Shown: piece after piece, positions 1 through 13,000 of the stretch
How the letters are laid out: each line of letters opens with the position of its first letter
Numbering within the stretch: the stretch's first letter is position 1
Assembly: GCA_028583415.1 (NCBI GenBank)
Contig: CM053266.1
Span: forward strand, 30,700,271 to 30,764,270
DNA from: Protea cynaroides
Lineage: Eukaryota > Streptophyta > Magnoliopsida > Proteales > Proteaceae
Direction of reading: 5' to 3'
DNA: 64,000 bases
Notes under the pieces: generated by a model
Told to the model about the DNA's origin: nothing
The model's database searches: none
Seen by the model: the letters and a program-made list of their open reading frames with translations, nothing else
Position numbers and translations under genes: made by a program

Positions 1-980
1 GGGTCGATATTTGGTCAACTCTCATCCAAAACCATCAACATTTGGAGAGAAAACAATTTCCTGGGGAAACAAACCCCTCGTTCACCGCACAGAATCTCAA
101 GAAAAGGATTTGGAATGAAAGAATGCATGGTCTTCTAAGGTATGTTTTGTTTACAAATTATCACCAGCTATAGGTCATAAGAAAGATTTTCGTTCTCATG
201 GAATCATTTTGTTTCTTTTTTAATAAGGTTAACTGAAGTCCGTATTATAGCAGTTTTCTACACCAGATGTGTGGTTCCCACTCTATGTGGTGCTAATTCT
301 GTGAAAATCGCAAGTATTACCAACTGTCTTTAACCAATAGAATGTTTCTCTATTAAACTGAATCTTTGAGAAGGTTTCAAACATCCAGGTGATGATTTGT
401 AAAGGCATCTGTCATTCTCCCCCTTGAGGTCATTGTGAGGAGTGCTTCATTGTTTAGCTTAGCTGGTAAGGTTAGGATACTCTAGAAGCCCTGGTTTTTT
501 GCTGATTCCAACTGTAGAACTGCGAAGGTCTATCTCGTATCTTTCCCGTTAGTCCTAGATCTATGTACTTCAAACTTAAATCTCCAGCCCAATAATACTA
601 ATTTTCACCAAGAATTTACTTTATATAAAGTTATAAACGAAACACTTCACCTAAATTTGAGACCTTTCAAATACCTCTCTTGGCCATGCACTCCATACAC
701 ATAATGCAGGCAGCCAGATATGCAGGTTCTTGAATAGATGTAGCATTTCATTTTTCAGTTGTGCATAAAGTGATATTTAACACCTTCCCACCAATATAGA
801 ATTTAAGAGGGGAGAAAAAAAATAATTGGAAACTACGGAAATATGAGCACATATTCAGTAGCAAATACAAAAGAAAATAGTACCATGATCATAGCATACA
901 TAGATCTAATGATAACTTAATTTACTATCTTTGCACTTGAAAACAAAAATTAATATTTCACAGAAGGAAAATTGCCATAC
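1..980. other. Intron 10 of the WDR20-like gene, incomplete; no other gene seen
   Basis: No reading frame, repeat pair or RNA gene could be supported here. It lies downstream of exon 10 and is presumed to be part of intron 10. Confidence 0.5.
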
Positions 981-1073
981 CTGACCAACAGAACCAAAAC
1001 GGTACATGACATTTTCCCCTGTGCCATCTGAAGTAGGCGATGACCAGTATGAGTCAAAAGCGACTCCACTAAC
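981..1073 (-). CDS. WDR20-like gene, exon 10 (last one in window)
   Basis: 31 codons, VSGVAFDSYWSSPTSDGTG then ENVMYRFGSVGQ, donor CAG|GTATGG. The expected following blade was not seen on the minus strand of 1-980. Confidence 0.92.
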
Positions 1074-4000
1074 CTGCCAGACACCAAGACTAAAATGAGA
1101 TGGTCATATAAATGAAAGAACAATAAGAACAAGACTGACAACTTACCCAAGAGCTGTGCCCTTCACCCCATGCCACAACTTTCCGATCTTCCATGCTCCA
1201 AACTTGCACTAGATCATCTTCACCTCCAGTCAGAATGTACTTTCCATCCATGCTGAGAAACAGCATGTTAATATCTATTATAATGTTCTCTCGATCATGA
1301 AATAAGAAGGAAATAAAGTATTTAAACTACTTGTTTGAGGAAGAGGAAAAAAAAGAAGGGGAGGAAGGGGGAAAGGGGTAGGGGGGATTCAAACAGCAGA
1401 ACAGGTAACCAGAACTCTCTTCGAGATTAGAAAACAATGTAAGTTCAGAACCTCCAAGCACAGCACAGTAGAGCGCCGTAGTACCCCTTCCCACCACATA
1501 TTAGCTGTTCTTTTGAATAGTCAAATATCCGTAAGTAACCTGCAGTGGCTCTTCATCTTAGCATCCTATAAAATCAAACTCTATCTGAATTAAACAAGTA
1601 GTAGTAACCAACAGGATATCGATCAGATTTATAAGCTAACCATCTCTTCCAACAGTTGCCAAATATGTTCCATCCATCGAGAAAGCAATGCTATTGAGTG
1701 AACCCTGGTAAATATGCCATCTTGCAACTGGGTTGCTCTGCAAATGAATCACAAAATGACAAACAACAATGAGGTAAGTGGAAGCTCTCTGAATTAGAAC
1801 ATGCATTTCCCGAAAAAGTAAAATCATCGAGCATTGTGCACGGAGATACTCAAGGGGTGGGCCACAAAAAAAGGAAGCATGCTTTTCAGCAAAAAGTGAA
1901 TTGATCATCTATGTTATACCCTGATATTCCAGAAAAATCTCTCAAGATAATATTTATCAAAATCCAAACAGCAGTGAAATAGTCCATTTTTCCATTGAAA
2001 TTGGTAATAACAAGCACTTCAACAGAAACTGATTCTTACATCTGAATAAAAATCAACCTCCAAACCATTAGGCGGAAACCTCGATACTTATTGGTGGTGG
2101 GAATTGAAGCATGACGATAGAGGATGCAATTCCCATGATGCCCAGGTATCTCCACATTATCTAACATAAATCAGAGCAATTCCTGGCTTTTTGAACTATT
2201 GCAATCTAAAGCCTAAAAGGAATCTGTTCATTTTACCACCAAAAAAAAAAAAAACAGAATCTGTTCCTAAAAAAAAATCTTTATCCATCCCTACACATGG
2301 GGAGCATGATGAGCTACATTCTTGTTTTTTTCCCCTGATGAATACCAGCTTGCGCCTTATCCCCAATTACATTGTTATTCAACAAATAGTTGCATCCTTT
2401 CAGCAATAATAGAAGTATAATATTACATAATGCATATCACAGATTTTTTTTTTTTTTGGGATGAATATATCCACAGGTTTTATGCAGTATTTAGCTTTTG
2501 GAACGGCTTTCCTGTTTGGTTGAAGTGAAGAATGAATATAACAGGAAGACGAGAAGAGAGTGGCTTAAAATTTGTTAATAGCACCATAGAAAAAGGAACC
2601 ACGTATCCTCTTAAGAGAAATTAATCCTTTGTCCAACCATCATGCCCAGAACATTAGAGTTGGCAGTCAAATTGAGTGAGACAAGTTACAGTCAGATCAC
2701 AGTGACATACACGAAGCAACAACCTACAGAAAAAGGGGAAAAATAAACACCGTATTCTTGATGCTAAACTGGGAGCATTTATTTGCAGTTTTGCACCATA
2801 ATTGAGGGAGGACCTTTCCACAATGATAAGGTTGCTGCATTGTAGCCTGGTGGTCATAGGTTTAAATCTGGAAACAGCCCCTCCGCGATGCAGAGGTAAG
2901 ACTGTGTACATTAGCCCCTCCCCAGACCCCATAGTGGCAGGAGCCTCATGCACTGGGTATGCCTTTTTTTTTAGAAAAAATTTCATCTACCCCCCCAAAA
3001 ACTATGTCGAAATCGATCTAACCCTACAGGTTTCCAAATTTCTCATCTACCACCCAAAATTTTGTCACCGACTCACCATTAATCAAAGAGACCCCACCCG
3101 TTAGTAGAGTCCCGTTAATTGATGACGTAAGCACTATTTGAAAAATCTTGGAACAATAATGCCCTTATTCTAAAGGTGAAATACCCCCAAACTCCTATTT
3201 ACCCTAACCAATTCGTTTAACCCTTTGAAAAAGTAAAAGTAAAAAACTTGATACTAAAAGTCTTTCTTCCCTGACGAGTGTGAAACCCTTCTGGAAATCA
3301 AAGCCGTCTGAGACAGAACGGCTAGCGTGTTTGTTTTCTAAATGGCTGCGAGGAACCCTAGGGTTTCAGTTCTTGAAGCTGTTATGCTCTCACTCTGAAT
3401 GGAAGAAGAAACCCTTAAATGCTCTTTACAGAAATTGAGCCCATCTGACGTTGTTTCAATTGAGATTAATGATAACAAAGGAGTTTTTTTTCCTTCTTTT
3501 TTTGGTTATCGAGGTTTGTTTCATTATTGGCTCTTTCGATCTGCTCATGAACTCCCGAGATTTATCGTCTTCAGCCGCTGCAAGTTTTTTACCCAGAATT
3601 CTCCTCCCAGACAAACTCAACCAATAAATACTACTCTGTTGCAGTTGCAAGAGAAGAAAAAGAAGACAATAAAACTAAATGAAATAGGTAAGAATTAAAT
3701 GAAAACCAAATTGCCCTTAATCTCCTCTGTTTACAGAGCAATCAATACTTAGTTAACAGTTTTAACACACTGGTTTCTTCATCCAATTCAAAATCGAATT
3801 TCAATGAAGAAGATGAGGTGTGGAGGGAGGGAAAAATAAATTAAAACCCCAAAACTCTCAATCATAAATCAAAATTTCAAAAAAAAAAAAAATCAAAAGA
3901 CAAAATCCAACTAACAACAAAACAAAACACCAATGTTGTCGTCCTCGTCAATTCGTGGAGTTCTGAGTTAAAACTCGTCGAAGCAGCAGCTGCAATATCC

Positions 4001-7000
4001 ATATTTTGATCAATTTATCCGACCAGCAATCTTCGGTTTCAAGAGAGGGGCTTTCTTCAATCAATTCCATTTCTCATCAGATAAAACCAGAAGAAGAATT
4101 CTCATCAGATAAATTCCATCAACAATTTTTGAAAACATTCTTCGAAACAATCAGATACCATCTCTCCAAGCACTACATGCAAATTCCCTTCTTCTTCGTC
4201 CCTAGCAGCAACTGTAGCAAGGAGCATAACCTTATCTACCGAAGATCCTGACAGAAACAACGCAAGCTCATCCCATTCTCTTTCATCCAAACGAACCCAA
4301 GGAACCGTCGATGTGCCTTCTGTGACAACTGATTCCTTTAACTAGTTGCCGGAATCACAACAGGATTCTTGTGCACGGAAATTTCATTCTGGTTCTCTGG
4401 TTCTCTCTCTCCGGAATCGCAATAGGTTCCTGTGCCACGAATCCATAACTCTCTGGTTCTCTCTCTCCCTCCGAGAAAAGATTTGCAAAGAGAATTCACT
4501 GCCAGTTCCATTATATTCTGAAATTTAGGGTTTTTATATTTAGATTGAGAGAGATGAGATGGAAAAAAAAAAGGGTTAAAAACTAATTTGGATTGTGAAT
4601 GTTATAAGGTCAAATTAGTAATTTTATCTCATTTTAATGTCTTTCAATTTCAAAGATAAAGGGTAGAAATGTCTAATCACATTTTAAGTCAAGTCCATCA
4701 GTTTAGTGGGGCCGATTGAAGTTTCGGGAAACCATTGGGTAGTAGATCGATTTTGACATAGTTTTTGGGGGGTAGATGAAATTTTTTCTTTTTTGTAACT
4801 CTATGGAGAAACAAGGTTAATCACTTAAATTGAGGACTCATGAATCAAGTCCACAGGCCTTTTACTTGAATTTTTTCTTTTATTTCAGTAGAATACTACA
4901 AGAAAAAGATCACTTATGGGCCAAGTTGCAGCATTATCCTCTTTGTAGTTATATGTCGGTTCTCCGGTTCAACCAGTAAAAATAAACAGCAGTGATGTTT
5001 AGAAGCCCGCAATTAAAAATCATATAAAGACCATAACACATGCACCAAAACTCTCAATAATTAAGAAACTAGTCAATTACTGTAAAGAAATTAACAAAGA
5101 ACAATGGAAGAGCCAAGATGTCAATCAGTTAACAACTCATATGATAACAAAATGTTCACCAAAGATGAGACAAATTGGAACCACAAGGGTTCTGATATTA
5201 AAGAGCGATAAAAGAGGCAGTCAGTATAGGGATTAAAAAAATATTAGATACCGTAAAAGATTAGCAGGTTCTTAGAAGTGCTAATGATCTATCTATAAGG
5301 GAATGGATCCATTCACCAGGGTCCATTTCCATTGTCGACAGCACCTAGGAGCCATCTTGGGATTAGTGCCATCCAGCTGTCCAGCTGACTTGCTCTTGCT
5401 GACTTGATTAACTTTAGTCTTTTACTTTATCTCTATTTCATTATGTAACTACTAGACTAGATTTGTTATGTAACTAGGAATTATTGTTTATCTAGGATTC
5501 CTTGTCATGTTAACAGATGGAACTCCTATCTTATTATGTAACTAGGACTCCTTGTCATGTTGACATTGGAGTCTTAGGCTTATCTGTTTTGTTCTTTGAT
5601 TTCCTATAAATAGTACTGTATGGGAGGAGAACAATACACATCAATGCTCTCTCCATCTTCTCCGTCTCTCTCTTTCTTTCTCTACTTTGTTACAAAGAGT
5701 AAGGGAAGTTACTAGTGAAAAGAAAATAACAGAACAACCAAGGGTCATGAATAATGATGGGTCATAGGGAGAGAGACTGCTACAAGGGAATTGATAAGAG
5801 TCGATAGAGAGGTGTAATTGGGTATAGATGAAACATTTAGTTGGCTTACAGGCTTGATGGAAGCAAATAAAACAATGTAAACAAGACTAGAGAAAGGGCA
5901 CCTTGAAAGCAATAGCACCTTCAACACAATACAGGTGTTGATATCAAAAACCAAAACTAAAGGCAACAGCAAACGCTTCGTTCATCAAGTGTTTAAGTTT
6001 TCACTACACCATTTCTAGAGAAAACTATTTCACTATATCTAGACAAACCTTGTACAATTAACTACTAAAGGAACTCTGATTTAAGTAAGAAATCCTCTTC
6101 AAATCCTGTGTGTTTTGTGCTGACCTGAAAATTAGACCTGAATGTAATTCCATCCCAAATGTTCAAACTTATAAATGTACGGACTCCCAGGTGTATCAGG
6201 GTGCTGAAGACTATTTTGGTAGCTGGTGCGGGACTAAAGTCCCTACACAAAAAGACATCTAATGTTATAATTTGGCTGTTACTACAGAAAATGATCAATC
6301 AATACGAAACCTACATGCTATTAGAAAAACCACAACTACATAATGTCAATACAGAATGCACACACACAACTAAAATATATTGAACTTCCAATTTAAAATC
6401 ATCAACAGCTACTCCTTTCTCTTTCAATGTCCAAACTTCTAGTCCATTATGTAGATTTCTTATCTGAAAATATCAAACACCATACTACAATCTATGATAT
6501 AATGAGAGCATATCCAAAACATCTCTAATTGCAGTGGAACATTAAAGAAAAGTTTACCTTACTGGAACGCGCATGTGCAACAGAAAATTGAGTTTGATCT
6601 TTGATCAAAGGGAATGAAGAATCTCCAGTACCGTCCTTGCCCTAAAACAATTAAAAAGTTGCATTCATTTTACGATCAACCTAAAGTACAATTAATACAG
6701 TACATAAAGCATCACGAAATGCCTGAAGGCAGACATGGGGATGGTTGCTTAAGTGAAATAAAAGGCAGTACCTTTTCATAAACGTACAAGTTTCCATCAG
6801 CATGAGCAACAACAAAATTGCCATCACCATCAGGAACCCATGCAATACTGGTACATCGACTGTTGAAAAAAAGGTGGCAGGTTGCATATTCAAACTTGTA
6901 ACTAAAATCAAGCTTAAGCTACAGAAAATCAAGATAAACTAAAATTTCACACACCAAATAAAAACAATGTGACAATAGAGACTTCTAACATAGCTTACCT

Positions 7001-10000
7001 TTACAGTAAGGTAATGCTTGGAGCATAAGATTTAAGAGGTACTTGTCAGGTAGGGACATAGGGTAGAAATCTAAATAAAGATAAAATTTTGAAAGATAAT
7101 AATATTTTAGACTGCGGATACAAGACAAATGCTCCTTCTAAAAGTCAACAATTCAACTAAGAGGATCGGTTACAAAACTCCATATATGAGTCTTCGCATT
7201 CCCCTAGTACTACTTTAATTCCCTCATAAGAAATTTCAACTAACTCATCAGTACACTATATTTACTATTTTTTATGTTTCTTTGTGATGCAGGGGCATCC
7301 ATAAAGAGTTTCTGAAGCTTTGACCTTTCGAAATTAACCTAGAATTCAGGTTTTATATCAGAAAGTGTCAATAGTTTTTGTAACAAAATAGAAAAATAAG
7401 AGAAGATGGAGAGAATTGATGTGTAAAGGAAAGAGAGACTGACAGAGTGTATATGCTCCTCTGTATTTATAGAAAATAGAAAACAACTATTAGGTAAGAT
7501 CTAGGACTCTACAAGTCAGAGTCCTAGTCACAAACTAAAGACAAAGTAAACTCCAAATAGGAAAATGAAACTAACAAGCCTCATTGTTAAAGAAAACCAA
7601 TAAACTAATTATGAGTCCATATACTAATAGAAGATCTAATTACAATAGGACTATATAGAACTATAAACACAATAGAATTGTAAAGTCCTATTCCAACTCA
7701 GCAATTGTAGTAAGAAAGTCCTACACCAACTATGCAGGTTAAAGAGTCCCACACGATGAGGGCTGTGAGTATTATGGTGAGTAGGTCCCATCGTGTGGAC
7801 TGTAGTGTAGTTTAACACCCCCTCTCAAGCTGGAGCACGGGAGAATGTAAGAGCTTCAGCTTGAAACAATGTAGCAACAAAAGCAGCAGCAACGGAGAGA
7901 GCTTCAACTTGAAACAATGTATCACTAGAAGCAAAAATAATAGTAGTAAAGCAGCACAGTATCAGTCACTGTGAATCAAGCAACAATAGCAGCACAAGCT
8001 TCACCTTGAACCAATGTATCAACGGAAGCAACAGCAGCAGTAGTAGTAAAGAAGCACAATATAGGTTACTGTGAACCAAGCAGCAACAGCAGTAGTAGGA
8101 GAAACAATAGTTGTGGCTCCAATACCCACAAAAAGTAGTAGGTTGCATCACGTGCAACAAGTAATAGTCTCTCGTCAATGAGTAGACCTGAATAAAGGTT
8201 GCATTATGTGCAACTGAACAAAAGGTTGCATCTTGTGCAACTAATAATAGTCCATCGCTAATGAGTAGACCTAAATAAATGTTGCATCTTGTGCAACTAA
8301 ACAAAAGATTGCATCATGTGCAACTGAACAAAATATTGCATCTTGTGTAATTGATAATAGTCTCTCACCAATGAGTAGACCTGAATAAAGGTTGCATCTT
8401 GTACAACTGAACAAAAAGTTGCATCACGTGCAACTGAACAAAAGGTTGCATCTTGTGCAACTGATAATAATCTCTCGTTAATAAGGAGACCTAAACAATG
8501 TGATAAAAGTGTCTCTCCAATGAGCAAACACGAGTATCTCTTCTTGAGCAGACTTGAACAAATCAGCAAAAATATCTTCCCCACGAGCAAACAGAAGTCT
8601 GAGCAAAATATATGTTCCTTCTCCCCCTCACGTGGAACAGTCCACATGGACAAAAAACACAAGGGAATACCCAATAAGATGAAATAAATGGCTAAACAAA
8701 CAGACCCTTATTCAAAGATGAAATAATGAAATAAGGCATTAAACAAACAAACCCTTATTCAAAGATGAAATAATGAAATAAGGCATTAAACAAACAGACC
8801 CTTGTCTCTGTTTATGTCTCGGATTGGAACAAATTACCGTTCCAGTAGATTAAGCCGAGCTGAGCTAGAAAACTAGTCAACAGTTAAGCGCGGGTTAACT
8901 GGAAAGCTTGCCCCATCTGCTGCTCACTGTAATTCTGGATTCTCATCTGTCCTATGTATGACCTCAGGTGTGCTTCAAGGGTTAGCTCTGCAGCTGGTCC
9001 ACAAGCAAGGTAAGTAGGTCCATTACCGCCAAAGCACCTTCTAACATATTTGAATTCAAATTCTCGTCACGCTTTTCCTTCGCGATTCCCTGGATTCCTC
9101 GTCGATTCTTCCCCACGTTCTTTTTCTTTTCTCTGGAGCATTCAAGGGTTAGCTGGAAGAAGTCTATCTTACTCCGTCAGAGTTAGAAAATACTCAGTTC
9201 TTTCTTTCGTTGGATTTCGAGTCGGGAATAGAGCAGTGGCGTGATCGTTGCGGCTTACTTCTAGGAGCCCTGCCTCCAACATCGCTTATTCTGCCTTGCC
9301 TTTATCTCTATCTAAGGGGACCATATAGACAAGTCAAGTAAAGAAAGCAGTATCGAATAGAGCGGGCTTAAGCAAAGATGAAATAATGTAATAAGGGACC
9401 AAACAAACAAGCCCTAAAAAATATAGACCAGCCAGCTCCAAACCACGATAAAACAGAAGCCAACGGAGACCAGTTCTAATCTCAGCAGCCACACCAGATC
9501 TTGAAGGAAATTGAGGTCTGATTTCTTGAGAATCAGATCTCGATAATAGCAATAGATAGAATTAAAGAATCAGATCCAAACTTTATCCATAGAGCAGATG
9601 ATGTATCACAGAATACCGGCATATGATGTACTTCAATCCATGAGATACTAGCAAGCAGCAGGGAACAATATTGATCAAAATAAAATAGATGTCCCAGATA
9701 TATTCCAGATTATAGGACAGCAGATCAATCGTAGATACTGGCCACCCCAAAAAGGATGATTCTATAAATCAGCAGTTATTCCAGGTTTAAGAGATGTAGA
9801 TATATTCCAATGCAAGAGAAGTCCAAAAGAGATCCAAACTCCTAAATAAAAGGATAAGATTACCACAACAAACAAACTCCTAAATAAAAGGATAAGAGTC
9901 CCACAGCAAACGTATTTAGAAGTACAGCCACGATATACGTCCCACACAAAAAATGACTCTGAAAAGAAGAGTCAAAATTGAAGGAAGCTGTCGCAGGAAC

Positions 10001-13000
10001 AAGAAAAGAATCTATAGTATTGTAGGGTTCTTTAAATCATAGGATAGCAAATCAATAGTCGATCCAAGATTCCAAATAGGAAAAAAAATTAATCTCGATC
10101 ACAAAATCCAGCAGCAGTAGGACCAATGGATGGTGGCAGATCTTGAAGAAAAGAAGATCTTCAAGATCTTGAAGCAGTAGATGTAGTAATAGCGGTCACA
10201 CTAACCAGATCTTGAAGAAGATCTGAACAGCAGCAATAGAAAAAACCAGATTCAGGAGTAGCAGTCATAATAACCAGATCTGCAGAGCAGAGGAAACAAC
10301 AATGGAAGCAGTGTAGCACCAACAGCAATTATGGTGGCTGCACATCATAACGAGAACCTTAAACAACTCTCAAAACGGCAACTCGCTTTGATACCATGTA
10401 ACAAAATAGAAAAATAAGAGAAGATGGAGAGAATCAATGTGTAAAGGAAAGAGAGTGTATATGCTCCTCTCCTTGTAGCTTATATTTATAGAAAATAGAA
10501 AACAACTATTAAATAGGATCTAGGATTCTACATGTCAGGGTCCTAGTCACAAATTAAAGACAAAGTAAACTCTAAATGGGAAAAGGAAACCAACAAGCCT
10601 AATTGGTAAAAGAAACTAATAAAGCAAACTAATAAACTAATAATGAGTCAATATACTAATAGGAGATCTAATTACAATAGGACTATATAGAACTATAAAC
10701 ACAATAGAATTGTAGAGTCCTATTCCAACTTAGCAATTGTAGTCAAAGAGTCCTACACCAACTGTGCAGGTCAAAGAGTCCCACATGATGAAGACTATGA
10801 GTAGGTCCCATTGTGTAGACTGTAGTGTAGTTTAACAATTTTGAATAGTTTAAGAGTTTGACTATTATTTTTTCTTTTATGGGTTTAATGGTAATAAGCT
10901 GAATCTTGGTATTCCCTCTCTTATCTGGACAATTCATGTTGCTCTAGAGTACCCATGCTGACTCTAGATGATATGACATGGAAATGGGTATGGGTACTAG
11001 ATACGTATCCGATACACAGCCAACAATTGGACACTTGGAAATGGATGTGAAGAAATAGAGGGGAATGAAAGAAAAAGATTAGCCACCCCCACTGCTTTGA
11101 AAAATTTTAGCATGCATACTTCTCCAGGCGTCGCCTAGGCATCCAGGTGGATTTTCAACCACTGGGTAGTTGATCGCCTTATTGTATCATGCCTTGTTTT
11201 ATTTATGTATTTACTTTTTTAATTGGTGTCATTTGTAACATTTTTATTTAATGTATAAAGGACATATATACATATAATGCATAAAATCATGCATATGTAT
11301 TAGAAACAATAAAAATTGATGCTCTAACCCCCTATCTTTTGTATAAATCCTCTTATAGAAGATGTACCTTACAATGCCTTGGGAACATCTAGGTACCTTA
11401 TACCCAAGTGCCCCTCCAAGGCCTTGAATCACCTTGGCGCCTTGACAACTATGTTAGCATATATGCTGATAACCATTTGCAAACAAATGTTCTCATATCT
11501 TAGGTTTTGGGTATCAGGTGGATACGACTCCTCAACAGATAACCATATACAATTCCCCTGCACAAACCCATTTAACATAGGGTAGGTCCAAGAGACCACA
11601 TGACTTTAGTCTTATGCTATTATGCTATTACTACTACAATATTGCTTCCTATGTTTGGATCAATCAAAGTTCACAAATTATTTCAAATTATATGCTTTAT
11701 TTCTATAGGATTCAAGTATCCAATGCTTTCAACCACAAACAGTTTCTAGTTAGTTAACATGGTCATTATAACTTCCTAAATATGTACGAATTCCCCCACC
11801 ACTTGCACAAAACTAGACAGATTATCAGTTCTTGTGTTCTAGTTCAAGAATACTAAAGTTGTAAGACCCGCACTCCACTAATTCGGTCTAATCGCGTCGT
11901 GCCAGGTCTTCCCATCATAACCGGATCAGGATGAACCAGCTGGAAGATGGACCACCAAGCCAGGTAAACAAACCAGTCAATAGTAGGTTGTCCGGTCGAG
12001 AGTTTAGATTTGTCCCGTCTTCGAGTTTTGTGACCGGTGAGTTGACTGATTAGACCCAGATCTGACTCCGTAGTTAGGAAAGTTTCCTAATTTAGAGAGG
12101 TCACTCTCCTAATTTAGAGAGGACTCTATATGGAGATTTTTCTCTCTATATCGAGGACGTCCCTCTAGTCTCTCTCTCTTTTGCTCATTCCCCAAACCGT
12201 AGAACTAAGAGAAAGAGAGGAGGAGAAGGAGAAGACGACTTAGAGAGAAGGTAAGCTTAGAGAAAGGAGAAAGGGATTTGCAGAAAGAGGAATTGCCGTT
12301 GGAACTTCAATCTACCGCAACAAGGATCAACAGTAAGTACTCTGACTCTGTAGAAGGATAGATTACAGTAGGTTGTGGATTGGATACCATATTGCAAGGA
12401 AGATCAGAATCCAATCCCATGTTTTGATCCTAAACATTTTGAGTATAGAATTCGTAGTAGCATTACAATGGTTAGGGTTGAATTGAATGAATTAAACAAT
12501 GTATAATGGCCCTAGAATGACCTTAGGAGGAATCCCATTGCTGAGCCGAAGAATCGACTCAGAAGGATTTCAGACTGAAAGACAAACCTGGGATTTGACT
12601 CAGGAGTTGTCCAGTCCCTTGACCGGTCTACTATATAGGAGACCGGTGAGACGACCGATGACTCTTGGGAAGTCTACAGGGTTTTGTCCGGTGGACTCAT
12701 CGGTCGACCAATGCAAGATCAGTGACTCGACCGGATAGTGTTTGGAAGATATAAATAGGAGACCGGACAATGAGTCCGAGTATCAAAACTCGATGGAATG
12801 AAACCCTAATTTAATTCTATTAATTGTTTAGGTTTTCTATTAAATCAACATAGATCCAGAGCTTGAAAGAGGAACAAAAGTCACCCACAGGTGAGAGAAC
12901 AAGACCTAAACTAATTGGTTAATAACAAACTATCCTTTATTTTTTGTTAATTTGACTGTTAATGTCATGCTTTGTATGATTGTTTATGCATCTCACATGT

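Larger units (their letters stand above)
1738..6557 (-). other. Intron 6 of the WDR20-like gene (4.8 kb)
   Basis: GT-AG intron (donor AAG|GTAAAC at 6557, acceptor TTTGCAG at 1738). It carries a SINE (2823-2972), a long-TIR element (2973-4789) and an LTR-like sequence (5333-5694). The remainder, 1738-2820, 4800-5330 and 5695-6557, shows only AT-rich sequence with homopolymer runs. Confidence 0.88.
7379..10837 (-). mobile_element. Non-autonomous LTR retroelement (LARD-like) without gag or pol
   Basis: Two direct LTRs (7379-7817 and 10397-10837) enclose 2.6 kb. In minus orientation the LTR starts TGTTAAACTACAC and ends TTGTTACA. A primer-binding site TGGTATCAAAGC follows the right LTR and a polypurine tract (GAGAGGGGG) precedes the left one. 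The interior has no gag, protease, RT or integrase motifs; it contains inverted-repeat tandem arrays (8142-8460), a 56-bp tandem duplication (about 8692-8803) and a compositionally different insert (8804-9371). The flanks (gtttt left, atttt right) are an imperfect duplication at best. Mobilisation in trans by a copia element is inference. Confidence 0.85.

Noticed and set aside
1..145. Plus-strand phrase RIWNERMHG resembling a LINE or an exon before GGTATG
   Set aside because: Too short, no supporting domain on either side.
7966..8674. Two minus frames of 112 and 125 codons with repeated phrases
   Set aside because: Products of the tandem inverted-repeat array in the LARD element; repeats explain the open frame.
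9050..9250. Possible organellar insert called as NUMT
   Set aside because: Only stylistic resemblance by eye; kept as a finding, not annotated as mitochondrial.
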